A stretch of 53,892 nt of DNA from Mycobacterium sp. ACS4054 (GCF_001667275.1 NZ_LZHV01000024.1:1-53892); one strand, 5' to 3'; shown: positions 1 to 8,407, counted from the stretch's first letter. Translations and numbers: made by a program. Notes: a model not told the origin generated them from the letters alone.

Positions 1-704
1 TTGCACATGCCGGGGGCGGCCAGCTTGGCCAGCACCGCCTCGATGGTGGCCCGCAGCTCGGGGGTGAGCACCCCGCGCAGCTCCGACATCCCGTCGGGCC
101 CCTGCTGACCCAGGGTCAAACCTCGCCTGCGGGCGCGCTCGGCGTCGCTATAGGTGCCGTCGGGGTTGAGGCAATAGGCAATATGCTCGGCGAGCGCCGC
201 CAATTGCTCGGGGCGATAATGCGTTCCGTGCGTGGCGAGGTCGGCTTCGACCGCCTGGCGAGTGGCGAAGTCCACCCAGCCGGGCAACTGGTGGAAGAAC
301 TTACGGATCACCCCAACCTGTCCACCACCGAGCGTCCCGTCGCGCTGGGCGGCGGCCGTCGCGGCCAGGATCGGCGCCAAAGGTTCGCCGGTCAGCCCGT
401 GCCGCGGCCCCAACTCGACGGCCTCTTTCACCCGCCGGGAGGCTTCGGCGCGGCTGATCAGCGTCGCCTCGGCAATGGCATGCGGCAGCGTGCCACCCAA
501 CTCCTCGGCGGTGGCCTGCCGACCCAAGGTGTTGATCACCGGATGCTCGATCGCGGGCAGCTGCCGGCGCACCCTTTCCGAGCGCTCCAGGTAGGCCAAC
601 TGCTCGCGGGTGCCCAGGGCATTGCAGTCGTAGCCGCGCAGAGTTTCCAAGGCGGCATCGATGGCGTCGAACGCCGCCGACACCGCCTCGGGATCAGTAC
701 TCAT
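1..704 (-). CDS. 13E12 repeat family protein (DUF222), 3' end outside window
   Basis: An open frame runs on the minus strand from an ATG at 702-704 to the window edge without a stop, giving 234 residues. The translation begins MSTDPEAVSAAFDAIDA and carries the alpha-helical DUF222 pattern of mycobacterial 13E12/REP13E12 proteins (REQLAYLERSERVRRQLPAIEH, then SRAEASRRVKEA). Family members usually continue into a C-terminal HNH endonuclease domain, which would lie to the left of this window. These genes are multicopy and often associated with repeated or mobile DNA; the biochemical role is not established. It is on the same strand as the M24/P450 operon but separated from it by 132 bp containing a strong hairpin, so it is probably transcribed separately. 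Confidence 0.85.
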   Translation of the reverse strand, partial: MSTDPEAVSAAFDAIDAALETLRGYDCNALGTREQLAYLERSERVRRQLPAIEHPVINTLGRQATAEELGGTLPHAIAEATLISRAEASRRVKEAVELGPRHGLTGEPLAPILAATAAAQRDGTLGGGQVGVIRKFFHQLPGWVDFATRQAVEADLATHGTHYRPEQLAALAEHIAYCLNPDGTYSDAERARRRGLTLGQQGPDGMSELRGVLTPELRATIEAVLAKLAAPGMC

Positions 705-751
705 ACCGCCAAACTATCGGCACCCACTGACAAAAAACGCTAACGTGAGAC

Positions 752-785
752 GGCTGAAACCAAAGTGGTGCAAGTGGTTTCAGCC
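752..785 (-). terminator. Perfect 11-bp hairpin between operon end and 13E12 gene
   Basis: GGCTGAAACCA at 752-762 and TGGTTTCAGCC at 775-785 form a perfect inverted repeat with a 12-nt loop. On the minus strand it follows the stop of the M24 gene, and about 13 nt later comes a run of six T. This looks like a terminator, although the T run is further away than ideal. Part of the right arm with its flank (GCAAGTGGTTTCAGC) recurs with one mismatch near 828-837, at the 3' end of the M24 gene, so an operator or small-repeat origin is also possible. Confidence 0.45.
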
Positions 786-836
786 CGCTTGTCCCAATCG
801 GTCTGGGCAGTAGGTGCGGCGGTGACGCAAGTGATT

Positions 837-1943
837 TCAGCGATACGACGGGCCGGCGGTTAGCACCTCGGCACCACCGTCGGTGACGTGCACGGTGTCC
901 CGGCGGAACACCGCCCCGACGCCGTGCTGCCACACGTAACCGGTGATCGCGAGCACCATGCCCGCCTCGAGCCGGTCGTGTTCGCCCGCGGCCAGCAATG
1001 TTTCGGACACCACCGGCGGATCGAAGCCCAAGCCCAACCCGTGCGCGATCGGCATCGGGGGTATGGGTTCACTGGCCGCCTGATAGGCGGCCAGCAGATC
1101 GGCGGTCGGCGCGCCGGGCCGGCACGCCGCAAGCATGTTGTCGTGCAACGCATCCGACCGGTCGAACAACTCGCGCGCGCCGTCACCGGCCGGCCAGGTC
1201 CGACCGACCTCGGCGACATAGCCATTCGCCAAGGCGCCGGCGGAGAACGCGACCAGGTCGCCGGGCCGCACCGCGTCGTAACCGGCGCGCCGCCAAGGTT
1301 GTTCCTTCGACGTCACCCATGCGGCGTCCTGGGTGGCCGGCGTGCTCACCCCACCAGCGGCCATGGCCTGCATCATCGCCCCGGCCAGGGTCCGCTCCGC
1401 CACCCCCGGCGCGAACTCCGATAACGCTGCAGCAAGTCCGCGTTCGGCGACGCGGAGAGCGGTGTCCATCGCAGCAACCTCATCGGGCGTCTTGATCCGC
1501 CGCGCCGCCCGCATGGCCGGCTCGGCGTCGACGAGCTCCGCATTGGGGAACGCGTCGGGCAACAGGGCGGCGAAAGTCGGTGTGATCGCGTCGGTTCCGA
1601 CCCGCCGCGCCGTGTCGGCGCCGTCGATCTTCTTCAGCACGTCGATGAGCGTCATCGGGTTCCAGGCCAGCCCGTAGAGATGATCGCGGCCGATCTCCTC
1701 CGGAACCCCCTCGTCGTCGGTGCTGTTGAGATAGATGTCCCCGGACGCGCGCACCAGCACGCACATCGGACCGAAGGGCCGGGTGCCGGCTATCCACAGC
1801 TGCGGCGCGCCGGTGACGTAGCGAATGTTGGCTTGCCGCCCGAGCACGAGGATGTCGAGCCCGTGTGCGTCCATCTGGGCCAGCGCCCGTTCCCGGCGGC
1901 CCATCCGCAGTGCGGTGGGGTCGGGCAGAACCTCAGTCGCCAT
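837..1943 (-). CDS. M24 (pita-bread fold) family protein with degenerate metal site
   Basis: The 368-residue protein has the two-domain layout of Xaa-Pro aminopeptidase/creatinase relatives: an N-terminal creatinase-like domain (about 1-140) and a C-terminal M24 domain (about 150-360). Alignment with the neighbouring M24 protein shows that the two aspartates become S234 and E245, the two glutamates become T334 and R348, and only the histidine (H301 in AHGLGLG) remains. A dinuclear metal peptidase is therefore unlikely. Creatinase shows that this fold can hydrolyse C-N bonds without metal, so a non-peptidase amidohydrolase or a regulatory partner is possible. It overlaps the upstream M24 gene by 11 bp and is last in the tetR-P450-M24-M24 operon. 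Confidence 0.85.
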   Translation of the reverse strand: MATEVLPDPTALRMGRRERALAQMDAHGLDILVLGRQANIRYVTGAPQLWIAGTRPFGPMCVLVRASGDIYLNSTDDEGVPEEIGRDHLYGLAWNPMTLIDVLKKIDGADTARRVGTDAITPTFAALLPDAFPNAELVDAEPAMRAARRIKTPDEVAAMDTALRVAERGLAAALSEFAPGVAERTLAGAMMQAMAAGGVSTPATQDAAWVTSKEQPWRRAGYDAVRPGDLVAFSAGALANGYVAEVGRTWPAGDGARELFDRSDALHDNMLAACRPGAPTADLLAAYQAASEPIPPMPIAHGLGLGFDPPVVSETLLAAGEHDRLEAGMVLAITGYVWQHGVGAVFRRDTVHVTDGGAEVLTAGPSYR

Positions 1944-3162
1944 AGGGGGAATAGGGGTAGTCGGTGATCGGCAGGTAGCCGTCCTCGGTGATCACGACGA
2001 TCTCCTCACTGCGATAACCGCCCGTGCCGTCCTCCCACACCACCGGCTCCAAAACCAGAACCATGCCGGGGGCGAAGACGAAGTTGTCGTCGAACTCTTC
2101 GCCGAGATCCGTTCCGATCATCGGCGCTTCGGCGGGATAGGTGCCGATACCATGGCCCAGATAGAAATGCGGCAGCCACGGTTTGCGGCCGCCGTTGGCC
2201 GCGATCGCCGCGCGTGCCAAATCGCCGGAGGTGACACCGGCTTTGGTCACCGCGAGCACGGCATTCAGGATTGCGCGCCATTGCCGAAACTGGTCCTGCT
2301 GGCGGGGAGTGGGCCGTTGGCCGACCACCCAGGTCCGGCCGAAATCGGAGCAATATCCGGCATAGGTGATGCTGATGTCGGTCCACAGCACATCGCCGTC
2401 CGCCAATTCCCGCTCGGTGGGCAGCAGCGGCAGCGCCAGGTCCCCGTGCGTCGTCCACACTCCGGCTGCCCGGGAACTCGGCATCACCTGCCAGATGGCC
2501 TCCAGCATGTTGGTGGTTGCCCCCAGCTCGAACGCGCGGCGCACCAACGTGGCCGAGAGGTCGATCTGCCGCACGCCGGGCGCCAGCGCCCGCTGCACGT
2601 CCACGACCGCCTCTTCGGTGATGCGGGCCGCCCGGCGCAGGCAGGACAGCTCGTCCCGCGTCTTCACCAGTTGCGCGTCCCCGAGCACCAGCGCCGCATC
2701 GGTCGGCTCACCGCCGGGGAACAGCGTGGCACCGGCCCGGCGCATCGCCCCGGTCAGCTCGTCGACGGCGACGCTCGCGGACGCGGGGATCAGTCCGGCC
2801 AGTTCGCGCGCGAATTGCTCGACGCCCGAGTCGAATTCGAGATACACCGGGCCGTGCAGGTGGTCGGCGGGCACCGGCAATTCCGCCGAGGCCCCGCCGC
2901 GGTACGGCATGAACAGGTGGGGATGTTCGTCGCCGGCGTCGTCGGCGGCGACGGGGCGCTCGACGTGCGAGAGGCCCGCGTCCACGAGCGGCCAGCTGAT
3001 GCCCGTCGCGTATCCGACGTAGCCGTTCATCAACAGGATGAGCGCATCGACACCATGATCGGCCATCGCGGACCGCAGCCGCGCGCCGGTCTCCGCGCGC
3101 ATGCGCGCCCGGTCCGGTTCGTCCGGTATCTCGACGGTGGAGGCGCTTCCGGGGAATGCCAT
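1933..3162 (-). CDS. M24 family metallopeptidase (Xaa-Pro aminopeptidase-like)
   Basis: This 409-residue protein has an N-terminal creatinase-like domain (about 20-170) and an M24 catalytic domain (about 175-400). All five expected metal ligands are visible: D262 and D273 (TDIS...CSDFGRTW), H337 (GHGIG), E372 (LVLEP) and E386 (YRSEE). It probably hydrolyses an X-Pro bond or a related amide in the cytoplasm; no signal peptide is seen. It starts 16 bp after the P450 stop and overlaps the degenerate paralogue downstream, so the two may form a heterodimer. Linkage to a P450 and a TetR regulator suggests a role in metabolising a specific small amide rather than general peptide turnover. That last point is inference. 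Confidence 0.85.
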   Translation of the reverse strand: MAFPGSASTVEIPDEPDRARMRAETGARLRSAMADHGVDALILLMNGYVGYATGISWPLVDAGLSHVERPVAADDAGDEHPHLFMPYRGGASAELPVPADHLHGPVYLEFDSGVEQFARELAGLIPASASVAVDELTGAMRRAGATLFPGGEPTDAALVLGDAQLVKTRDELSCLRRAARITEEAVVDVQRALAPGVRQIDLSATLVRRAFELGATTNMLEAIWQVMPSSRAAGVWTTHGDLALPLLPTERELADGDVLWTDISITYAGYCSDFGRTWVVGQRPTPRQQDQFRQWRAILNAVLAVTKAGVTSGDLARAAIAANGGRKPWLPHFYLGHGIGTYPAEAPMIGTDLGEEFDDNFVFAPGMVLVLEPVVWEDGTGGYRSEEIVVITEDGYLPITDYPYSPYGD

Positions 3163-3178
3163 GGCTACCCCTCCGGCT

Positions 3179-4402
3179 TCACCATGTCACTGGAAGCTCG
3201 TAGAGGCCGTAGGCCAGCGCGTCGTGTTTGAACGGCAGGTCCTCGACCGGCGCCGCGAGCCGCAGCGTCGGGACACGACGCAGCAAGGTGGGCAGGACGA
3301 TCTGCAGTTCCATGCGCGCCAGCTGTTGCCCGACGCACTGGTGGCGACCGTAGCCGAAGCCGACGTGCGGGCCGTCCTCTCGGCGCAGGTCGAGCCGGTC
3401 GGGGGCGGGGAACTGCCGGGTGTCCCAGTTCGCCGGTGCGACGTCGAGGATGATGCCCTCGCCGGCGCGGATCGTCTCGCCGCCCACCTCGATGTCCTCG
3501 ACGGCGATGCGGCGCTGGCCCGTCTGAATGATGCTCAGGTAGCGCATCAATTCCTCGACGGCGACGGCGATCACCTTCGGATCATCGCTGTCGCGCATCA
3601 GCGCCAGCTGATCGGGGTGGTCGAGCAGGGCGGCGACGCTGAGGCTGATCATGTTGGCGGTGGTCTCGTGGCCCGCGATGAGCACACCGGTGGCCAGCTG
3701 CGCGGCCTCGCGCACACTGAGCTCTTCGGCGTTGACCCGCTCGGCCAAATCGGAGACCAGATCCTCCGACGGGCTCTGCATTTTGGTCCGCACCAAGTTC
3801 GCCAGGTACTTCGCCAACGACGCGGCGCCCTGTGCCGTGTCCTCCTCGGTGGCGTAGCGGCCCATGCCGCGCTGGGCTTGGGTCTGGAAGAAATCCGCGT
3901 CCTCGTAGGGCACGCCCAGCAATTGGCTGATGACCAGCGAGGGGACCGGCAGCGCCAGCGTGGTGACGATGTCCCCGGGTTTAGGGCCGGCCAGCAGCGC
4001 GTCGATGTGGTCGTCGGTGATCTGTTGCACCGCCGGTCGCAGCGCCTCAACCCGCTTGAACGTGAAGGGTTTTGACAGCATCCGGCGAAACCGGGTGTGC
4101 TCTTCGGCGTCGGAGGTGAACACCGAACGGGGGCGTTTGTGCACCGTCGCCAGCATTCCCGCGTTCCAATGCGGGTAGCCCGGCAGCCGGTCGTCGACGC
4201 TGGTGCGCGAGTCGGTGAACAACGCGCGAATCGCCTCGTAGCCGTGGATCAGCCACGGCGTGCTGCCGTCCCAGATCCGCACCCGGCTCAGTTGCTTATC
4301 GGCGTTGAGCTGCAACACCTTTGGCGGCGGCGCGAACGGGCATCCCGGCGCCCGCGGCATCGGGAAAGCCGGAATATCGGTGGCGGTCGAGACGTCGGTC
4401 AT
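3179..4402 (-). CDS. Cytochrome P450
   Basis: A 407-residue soluble bacterial P450 of normal length. Visible motifs are the I-helix oxygen-activation segment AGHETTAN, the K-helix ExxR motif (EELMR), and the heme-binding loop FGYGRHQCVG with its cysteine ligand. The open frame extends 83 codons further upstream, but that extension lies entirely inside tetR and reads as low-complexity Arg/Pro sequence. The ATG at 4400-4402, overlapping the tetR stop as ATGA, is the better start. It presumably hydroxylates an unknown substrate with electrons from a ferredoxin not encoded nearby. The CYP subfamily cannot be assigned by eye. Translational coupling makes it the likely direct target of the adjacent regulator. 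Confidence 0.9.
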   Translation of the reverse strand: MTDVSTATDIPAFPMPRAPGCPFAPPPKVLQLNADKQLSRVRIWDGSTPWLIHGYEAIRALFTDSRTSVDDRLPGYPHWNAGMLATVHKRPRSVFTSDAEEHTRFRRMLSKPFTFKRVEALRPAVQQITDDHIDALLAGPKPGDIVTTLALPVPSLVISQLLGVPYEDADFFQTQAQRGMGRYATEEDTAQGAASLAKYLANLVRTKMQSPSEDLVSDLAERVNAEELSVREAAQLATGVLIAGHETTANMISLSVAALLDHPDQLALMRDSDDPKVIAVAVEELMRYLSIIQTGQRRIAVEDIEVGGETIRAGEGIILDVAPANWDTRQFPAPDRLDLRREDGPHVGFGYGRHQCVGQQLARMELQIVLPTLLRRVPTLRLAAPVEDLPFKHDALAYGLYELPVTW

Positions 4403-5103
4403 CGTTCTCCTCGGTGCGGGGCCGGTGTGGTTTCGCTGGGCCGGCCGCCCGCCGCGCCCACGTGGACCGGGGCGCGCCACAGGCCGACGATCGCGTCGAT
4501 CAGGCCTTCGCCGGCGACCGGCCAGGCCGAACGCGAACGAGGTCCGTGCTGGGCCAGCGCGCTTTCGTGCTCGGCGCAGGTGTGCATGAGCAGGTTGCGC
4601 ACCATGACCATTCGTTCGGAACGAACCCGCCGTGGCAGGTCGGGGAGGCACCGGTTGATGCCGTCGATGGTCCGCACCAGCAGGGGCGACGCGAGCGCGT
4701 CCTTGGTGACGACGTGGCGGTACGTGGGATCGGCCATGGCCTGGGCGGCGAACCGGGCGTACCAGCTGGGCGCGCCCAGCGCGTGCAGGTGATCGGTGAG
4801 CGGCCGCACCAACACACCCACCCAGTCGCGCAGGTCCGTCGAACCCTCGATGGCGGTCAGCATCTGCGCCCGCAGTTGCTCGATCGGCTCCCGATGCTTG
4901 CCCTCGATCGCCCGAAGCAGGTCGGTCCGCGTCCCGAAGTGGTAGCAGGCCGCGGCGTTGTTGCCTTGTCCGGCCGCCTCGCTGATCTGCCGGTTCGACA
5001 CCGCGTACATACCGCGCTCGGCGAACAGCTCTTCCGCGGCCGACAGGATCGCCTCCCGGGTGCCCGTCGACCTGTCGGCGCGGGCGACCCGCTCGGCTGT
5101 CAT
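4399..5103 (-). CDS. TetR-family transcriptional regulator of the P450/M24 operon
   Basis: The start at 5103 (MTAERVARADRS) is preceded by GAGG five bases upstream; an in-frame ATG at 5142 would add 13 residues. The protein is 234 residues from 5103. Residues about 10-60 form the N-terminal helix-turn-helix (TREAILSAAEELFAERG, then SNRQISEAAGQ and YHFGTRTDLLRAI), and the rest is a helical ligand-binding domain. It is the first gene of the operon with the P450 and both M24 genes, and divergent from a nitroreductase gene 159 bp away, so it probably represses its own operon and perhaps the divergent gene. The inducer is unknown. Confidence 0.88.
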   Translation of the reverse strand: MTAERVARADRSTGTREAILSAAEELFAERGMYAVSNRQISEAAGQGNNAAACYHFGTRTDLLRAIEGKHREPIEQLRAQMLTAIEGSTDLRDWVGVLVRPLTDHLHALGAPSWYARFAAQAMADPTYRHVVTKDALASPLLVRTIDGINRCLPDLPRRVRSERMVMVRNLLMHTCAEHESALAQHGPRSRSAWPVAGEGLIDAIVGLWRAPVHVGAAGGRPSETTPAPHRGER

Positions 5104-5262
5104 CGCCTCAGTGAACACCGCCCACGGAATTAAATCAAGCAATTTATTTACGACGGTGCGCCGCCCGGCCGTCGAGAGTGTTCCCGCCGGAATCCCCGGG
5201 CTTCAAGGTGATTTCATCGCTCGGCCGCCCGGGCCGGCCCGCGCCGGAATACAGTCTGGTGT
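5104..5262. promoter_or_regulatory. Divergent promoter region, tetR / nitroreductase
   Basis: The region separates two divergent genes. Around 5130-5152 it contains an AT-rich patch unusual for this DNA; on the minus strand TAAAT and ATTTA flank a 10-nt centre, a weak dyad that could be the TetR operator or a -10 region. The exact promoter elements cannot be fixed by eye. Confidence 0.35.
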
Positions 5263-5739
5263 ATGAATCCGCTTCAGCGGGTGGCTCGCAATCCGGCGGC
5301 CTACCGCCGCCTGGTCCTCAACGGTCAGCCGGTGGCGGAACGAGTCGAGGCGCTGCTGCGGTTCGCGACGGGCGAGCGGTTCGGCGTGCTGGACCTCGCC
5401 GGACTTCCGAACGTCCGGATCACGACGCCGGGCCGCAAGACCGGTCTCGCCCGCACGGCGACGGTGCAATACGTGCCCGTCGAGGACGGGCTGTTGCTGG
5501 TGGGTTCGAACTGGGGCCGGGATCGCCACCCGTCCTGGTCGGCGAATCTGAAGGCCGCCCAACGCGTTACCGTCCGCCGGCGCGGCCGGCGGTTCGTGGC
5601 GACCGTGCGGTTGCTCACCGGCGAGGAGCGCGACCGAGCGTGGTCCACGGTCCTGGCGCACTGGCCGAACTATCAGCTGGCCCAGAATCGCGCGGCCGGG
5701 CGGCAATTCCGGCTGTTTCTCCTGACGCCCACGCCGTAG
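5263..5739 (+). CDS. Nitroreductase/deazaflavin-dependent oxidoreductase family protein
   Basis: The 158-residue protein matches the small split-barrel family of F420(H2)-dependent reductases (Ddn/DUF385-type). It shows VRITTPGRKTGLARTATVQYVPVEDG, followed by GSNWGRDRHPSW, the segments that line the deazaflavin pocket in that family. The N-terminal 30 residues are helical and basic, as in Ddn-like proteins. It probably uses reduced F420 to reduce an enone, quinone or nitro compound. It is divergent from tetR, which may control it. Substrate specificity cannot be read from the sequence. Confidence 0.8.
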   Translation: MNPLQRVARNPAAYRRLVLNGQPVAERVEALLRFATGERFGVLDLAGLPNVRITTPGRKTGLARTATVQYVPVEDGLLLVGSNWGRDRHPSWSANLKAAQRVTVRRRGRRFVATVRLLTGEERDRAWSTVLAHWPNYQLAQNRAAGRQFRLFLLTPTP

Positions 5740-5752
5740 CCGTCGCGACGAA

Positions 5753-6244
5753 CTACCCCGGGTGGGCCTTCTTCAGGTGCGCGATCTCGTCGCCCCAAAC
5801 GGACTGAGCCCCGGCGTCGCCCACGCGGTAGATCTGCACCGTCGACGCGACGGCAATGGCGAGCACCACGATCGCGATGGTCGCCCGGACGGCCACCCGG
5901 CTCTTGTCCGAGCGGCGTTCGATCACGCGCATCACCACGAGCACCAGCGCGGCCGCCAGCAGTGCGGCGGCGAAGTAGTTCATCGTGCCGCCCAGGGTGG
6001 CGTGCTTTTGCAGGATGGCGCTGGGTTTGGCCCTCAGGTCGTAGAGCCATTCCCCGGCATTCACCGTGATCGGCGTCAACACCATGGTGGCGGCAGCCGA
6101 GATCACCGCGAGCCACAACAGCGGGCCGCGCCGCGCCGTCGGCCACAACACGCACACGATCTCCAGCAGGGCGGTCAGGGGCACCAGCACCACCACGAAG
6201 TGCAGCAGCAGGGCGTGGGCCGGCATGCCGTTGATGACGGTCAT
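5753..6244 (-). CDS. DUF2231-type integral membrane protein
   Basis: From the ATG at 6244, preceded by GAGGAG, the product is 163 residues. It begins MTVINGMPAHALLLHFVVVLVP, the DUF2231 pattern with a His in the first helix. About four transmembrane helices are visible (roughly 8-30, 38-58, 80-102 and 112-132), with a short tail ending in AHLKKAHPG. The open frame extends upstream into the intergenic region with Arg/Pro-rich sequence, which was discarded. The His residues in the first helices could bind heme or metal, but no function is established. It lies 34 bp after the lipoprotein gene and is probably cotranscribed with it. Confidence 0.75.
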   Translation of the reverse strand: MTVINGMPAHALLLHFVVVLVPLTALLEIVCVLWPTARRGPLLWLAVISAAATMVLTPITVNAGEWLYDLRAKPSAILQKHATLGGTMNYFAAALLAAALVLVVMRVIERRSDKSRVAVRATIAIVVLAIAVASTVQIYRVGDAGAQSVWGDEIAHLKKAHPG

Positions 6245-6278
6245 CGGGCTCCTCGGGTTGTCGGCGGTCAGCTCGCGC

Positions 6279-6902
6279 TCAGCCGCCGAGCCCCTTCTTG
6301 ACGGCCGCGTCCTGTTTCTGGGCCACGTCGTTGACGAAATCGGTCGGAGCCAGCGTGTCGGGCGGCCCGTCAAACTGCAGCGTGACCAAGGCCCTGCCCT
6401 CGGTGAAGAGCACTATCGTCACGCCCTTGCTGCGGTCTGGGGAGTTGCCCAACAAGGTGGTTCCGCCGGCGCCGACGTTGGCCGCCTGGGTGGTCGGGTT
6501 CTTGATCACGTCACCCTGAGCGCCCTTGGCCGCGTTCAGCGCGTTCGTGGCGGCGCCGGGGTCGGCAAACACCTGGATCGTGTCCTTGATGACGTGGCTG
6601 CCGTCGTCGTCTTTGAACGTCGTCGCGACGCCCGGCTGGCCGTTCGGGTTGCTGGTCGGCGGGGCGGCCGTGAACGGTATCGGGGCGTTGATGTCGCTCG
6701 CCTGGATCAGCAGCCCGGTGTACTCGTTGGGCTGCGCGGCCGCCGACGAACTCGGTGCGGCGCTGGTCGCGCTGGTCGCCGAGCTGGACGACGCCGGTTT
6801 CGACGTGGAGGGCGTCGAACTCTTGCCGCCGCACCCCGCTACCGCCACCGCCAGCGCCGCCGTGACCGCGACGCCCGCGGTCACCGTCCGTGAAGTCCTC
6901 AT
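6279..6902 (-). CDS. Secreted lipoprotein, unknown function
   Basis: From the ATG at 6902, preceded by a purine-rich ribosome site (GGAAGGGAG), the protein is 207 residues. Residues 1-25 form a lipoprotein signal peptide ending in the lipobox VAGC, so the mature protein is probably acylated and anchored outside the membrane. A Ser/Thr/Ala-rich linker follows (about 27-57), then a single globular domain starting near QPNEYTGLLIQASDINAP. This resembles the many small mycobacterial Lpp/Lpq lipoproteins with one extracellular domain, but I cannot assign it to a named one. It lies downstream of the sigma factor gene and upstream of the DUF2231 gene on the same strand, possibly one transcription unit. 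Confidence 0.8.
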   Translation of the reverse strand: MRTSRTVTAGVAVTAALAVAVAGCGGKSSTPSTSKPASSSSATSATSAAPSSSAAAQPNEYTGLLIQASDINAPIPFTAAPPTSNPNGQPGVATTFKDDDGSHVIKDTIQVFADPGAATNALNAAKGAQGDVIKNPTTQAANVGAGGTTLLGNSPDRSKGVTIVLFTEGRALVTLQFDGPPDTLAPTDFVNDVAQKQDAAVKKGLGG

Positions 6903-7026
6903 CGAAGTCGAGCTCCCTTCCAGGGCGGCCTGCGGCGCCACAGTCGAGTCGTTTCCGAATCGCACAGTACATTGCGGAGGTCGCGCCGCTGTGGCGCTCG
7001 AGGGCTCCTGAGGGCCGGCAACGACC

Positions 7027-7836
7027 CTAGTCGAGCTGGTCGCGCAGGCAGCGCAGGGTGCTGGCCAGGATGCGGGAGACCTGCATCTGCGACACCCCGA
7101 TCCGCTCGGCGATCTGGCTCTGCGTCATCGATTCGAAGAACCGCATCCGCAAAACCTCGCGTTCGCGCGCGGGAAGGCCGGCGACCAGGACGCGCAGCGC
7201 CTCCCGATTGGTGATGTGCTCGATCTGCGGATCGATACCGCCGACCGCGTCGGCGACCGACCGGGGCGTACCCGAACCGTCGGTGCCCACCGGCGCGTCC
7301 AGGGAATCCAGCCGGTAGGCGTCGCCCGCCACGAGGCATTCGACGATCTCCTCGCGGGGAACCTCCAGCACCTGTGACAACTCACCGGCGGTGGGCGCGC
7401 GCCCCAGCTTCTGGGCCAGGTCACCCGTCGTCCTGCTGATCTGCACGTGGAGTTCCCGCAACCGCCGCGGCACCCGCATGCCCCAGCTGTAGTCCCGGAA
7501 GTATCGCCGAACCTCGCCCATCATGGTGGGGACCGCGAAACCGATGAAGCTGGGCCCCTTGGCCGGGTCGAATCGGTTGACAGCGTTCATCAGCCCCACG
7601 CGCGCCACCTGCACGAGGTCGTCGAGGCCCTCGCCCCGGCGCGCGAAGTGACTGGCCACATGGTCGGCCAGCGGCAGGCATCGGGCCACGATGCGTTCGC
7701 GCTGGCGGCCATACTCGTGCGACTCGGCCGGCATCTGGCGCAGCGCCACGAACATTTCGACCACGTCGTCGTAGGAATCGTCGGATTTGCGGTCGCGGCA
7801 CTCGGCGGGACGGCTGGGAGCTAGTACGTCGGTCAT
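7027..7836 (-). CDS. SigF-family (group 3) RNA polymerase sigma factor
   Basis: The product is 269 residues from the ATG at 7834-7836. Region 2 is seen in DLVQVARVGLMNAVNRFDPAKGPSFIGFAVPTMMGEVRRYFRDYSW, region 3 in the segment around QISRTTGDLAQKLGRAPTAGELS, and region 4 with its helix-turn-helix in REVLRMRFFESMTQSQIAERIGVSQMQVSRIL. This is the SigF/SigB-like stress and sporulation class. No anti-sigma factor gene (RsbW/UsfX type) precedes it, unlike the classical sigF operon, so it is probably a SigF paralogue. A GTG 17 codons upstream is in frame, but the ATG is preferred because a leader ORF with a good ribosome site ends exactly over it. Confidence 0.88.
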   Translation of the reverse strand: MTDVLAPSRPAECRDRKSDDSYDDVVEMFVALRQMPAESHEYGRQRERIVARCLPLADHVASHFARRGEGLDDLVQVARVGLMNAVNRFDPAKGPSFIGFAVPTMMGEVRRYFRDYSWGMRVPRRLRELHVQISRTTGDLAQKLGRAPTAGELSQVLEVPREEIVECLVAGDAYRLDSLDAPVGTDGSGTPRSVADAVGGIDPQIEHITNREALRVLVAGLPAREREVLRMRFFESMTQSQIAERIGVSQMQVSRILASTLRCLRDQLD

Positions 7837-7901
7837 AGGCGCACGCGCCCCGTGTTGGCGCGGCTGATCCTGAAAACTTTGGTGCACAATCGGTTTGGCA
7901 T
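7833..7901 (-). CDS. 22-codon leader ORF overlapping the sigma factor start
   Basis: An ATG at 7899-7901 follows AGAGGAG by about 10 nt and opens a frame of 22 codons (MPNRLCTKVFRISRANTGRVRL). It ends in a TGA whose first two bases are the last two of the sigma factor ATG (CTATGACC). The sigma factor ATG has no convincing ribosome site of its own, so translation probably passes from the leader by termination-reinitiation. Leader peptides of this sort are frequent in mycobacterial transcripts. Whether this one senses anything, for example through its single Cys or its five Arg codons, is unknown. Confidence 0.5.
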   Translation of the reverse strand: MPNRLCTKVFRISRANTGRVRL

Positions 7902-8407
7902 TGCTGACTCACTCCTCTGAGTCGTGTGCAACGAGGCCTGGCAGCTATGCGCAGAGTCGCCTCACTGCACCTGTATCCGTAGGACTGGTCGATTCCCAAC
8001 ACGCAGGGTTACCAAGGAGATGACTCGAGGTGGTTTTCGCCGGAGCCATGTGCTCAGCAGCCGTGCGGCTGACTGGCCGCTTTGAGCTAAACGGCGACAC
8101 GTCCATAACGGACTTCACTGGTGACTATACGCCCCATCGCCGACGCCCGCGATCGCTTGCCCAACCCGATTCAGATAATTTCTGAACAGTTTCCGTTGTG
8201 AACCGACCGGGCGGCGGCAAACGGCGGGCACATATCCAGGCCGCGGTCGCAAGGCGCCGGACCCGCGCCGCGGCCGTAGGTGCGCCGACCGTGGTTCTCA
8301 TTTCCGTGGCGGCTGGGTACTGTTCGCCTAGTGTTCGTGACCAGCCTCCCGCGACCGGGTCTCTGCGTGCGCCGAGACCGGTTTGCGCCCAATGCATTAC
8401 GGCTCGC
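7902..8407. other. Intergenic region between sigma factor and SDR
   Basis: No convincing gene is present; reading frames on both strands are shadows. It must hold the promoter for the sigma factor unit on the minus strand and for the SDR on the plus strand. A small perfect dyad CAGCCG-TG-CGGCTG lies at 8058-8071. I looked for a SigF-type promoter (GTTT about 16 bp from GGGTA) and found none that was convincing. Confidence 0.5.

Noticed and set aside
1..704. Plus-strand frames at 183-743 and 232-594
   Set aside because: The minus strand encodes a DUF222 protein here; the plus frames are its shadows.
7902..8407. SigF-dependent promoter in the sigma factor/SDR gap
   Set aside because: No GTTT followed at 15-17 bp by GGGTA was found on either strand.
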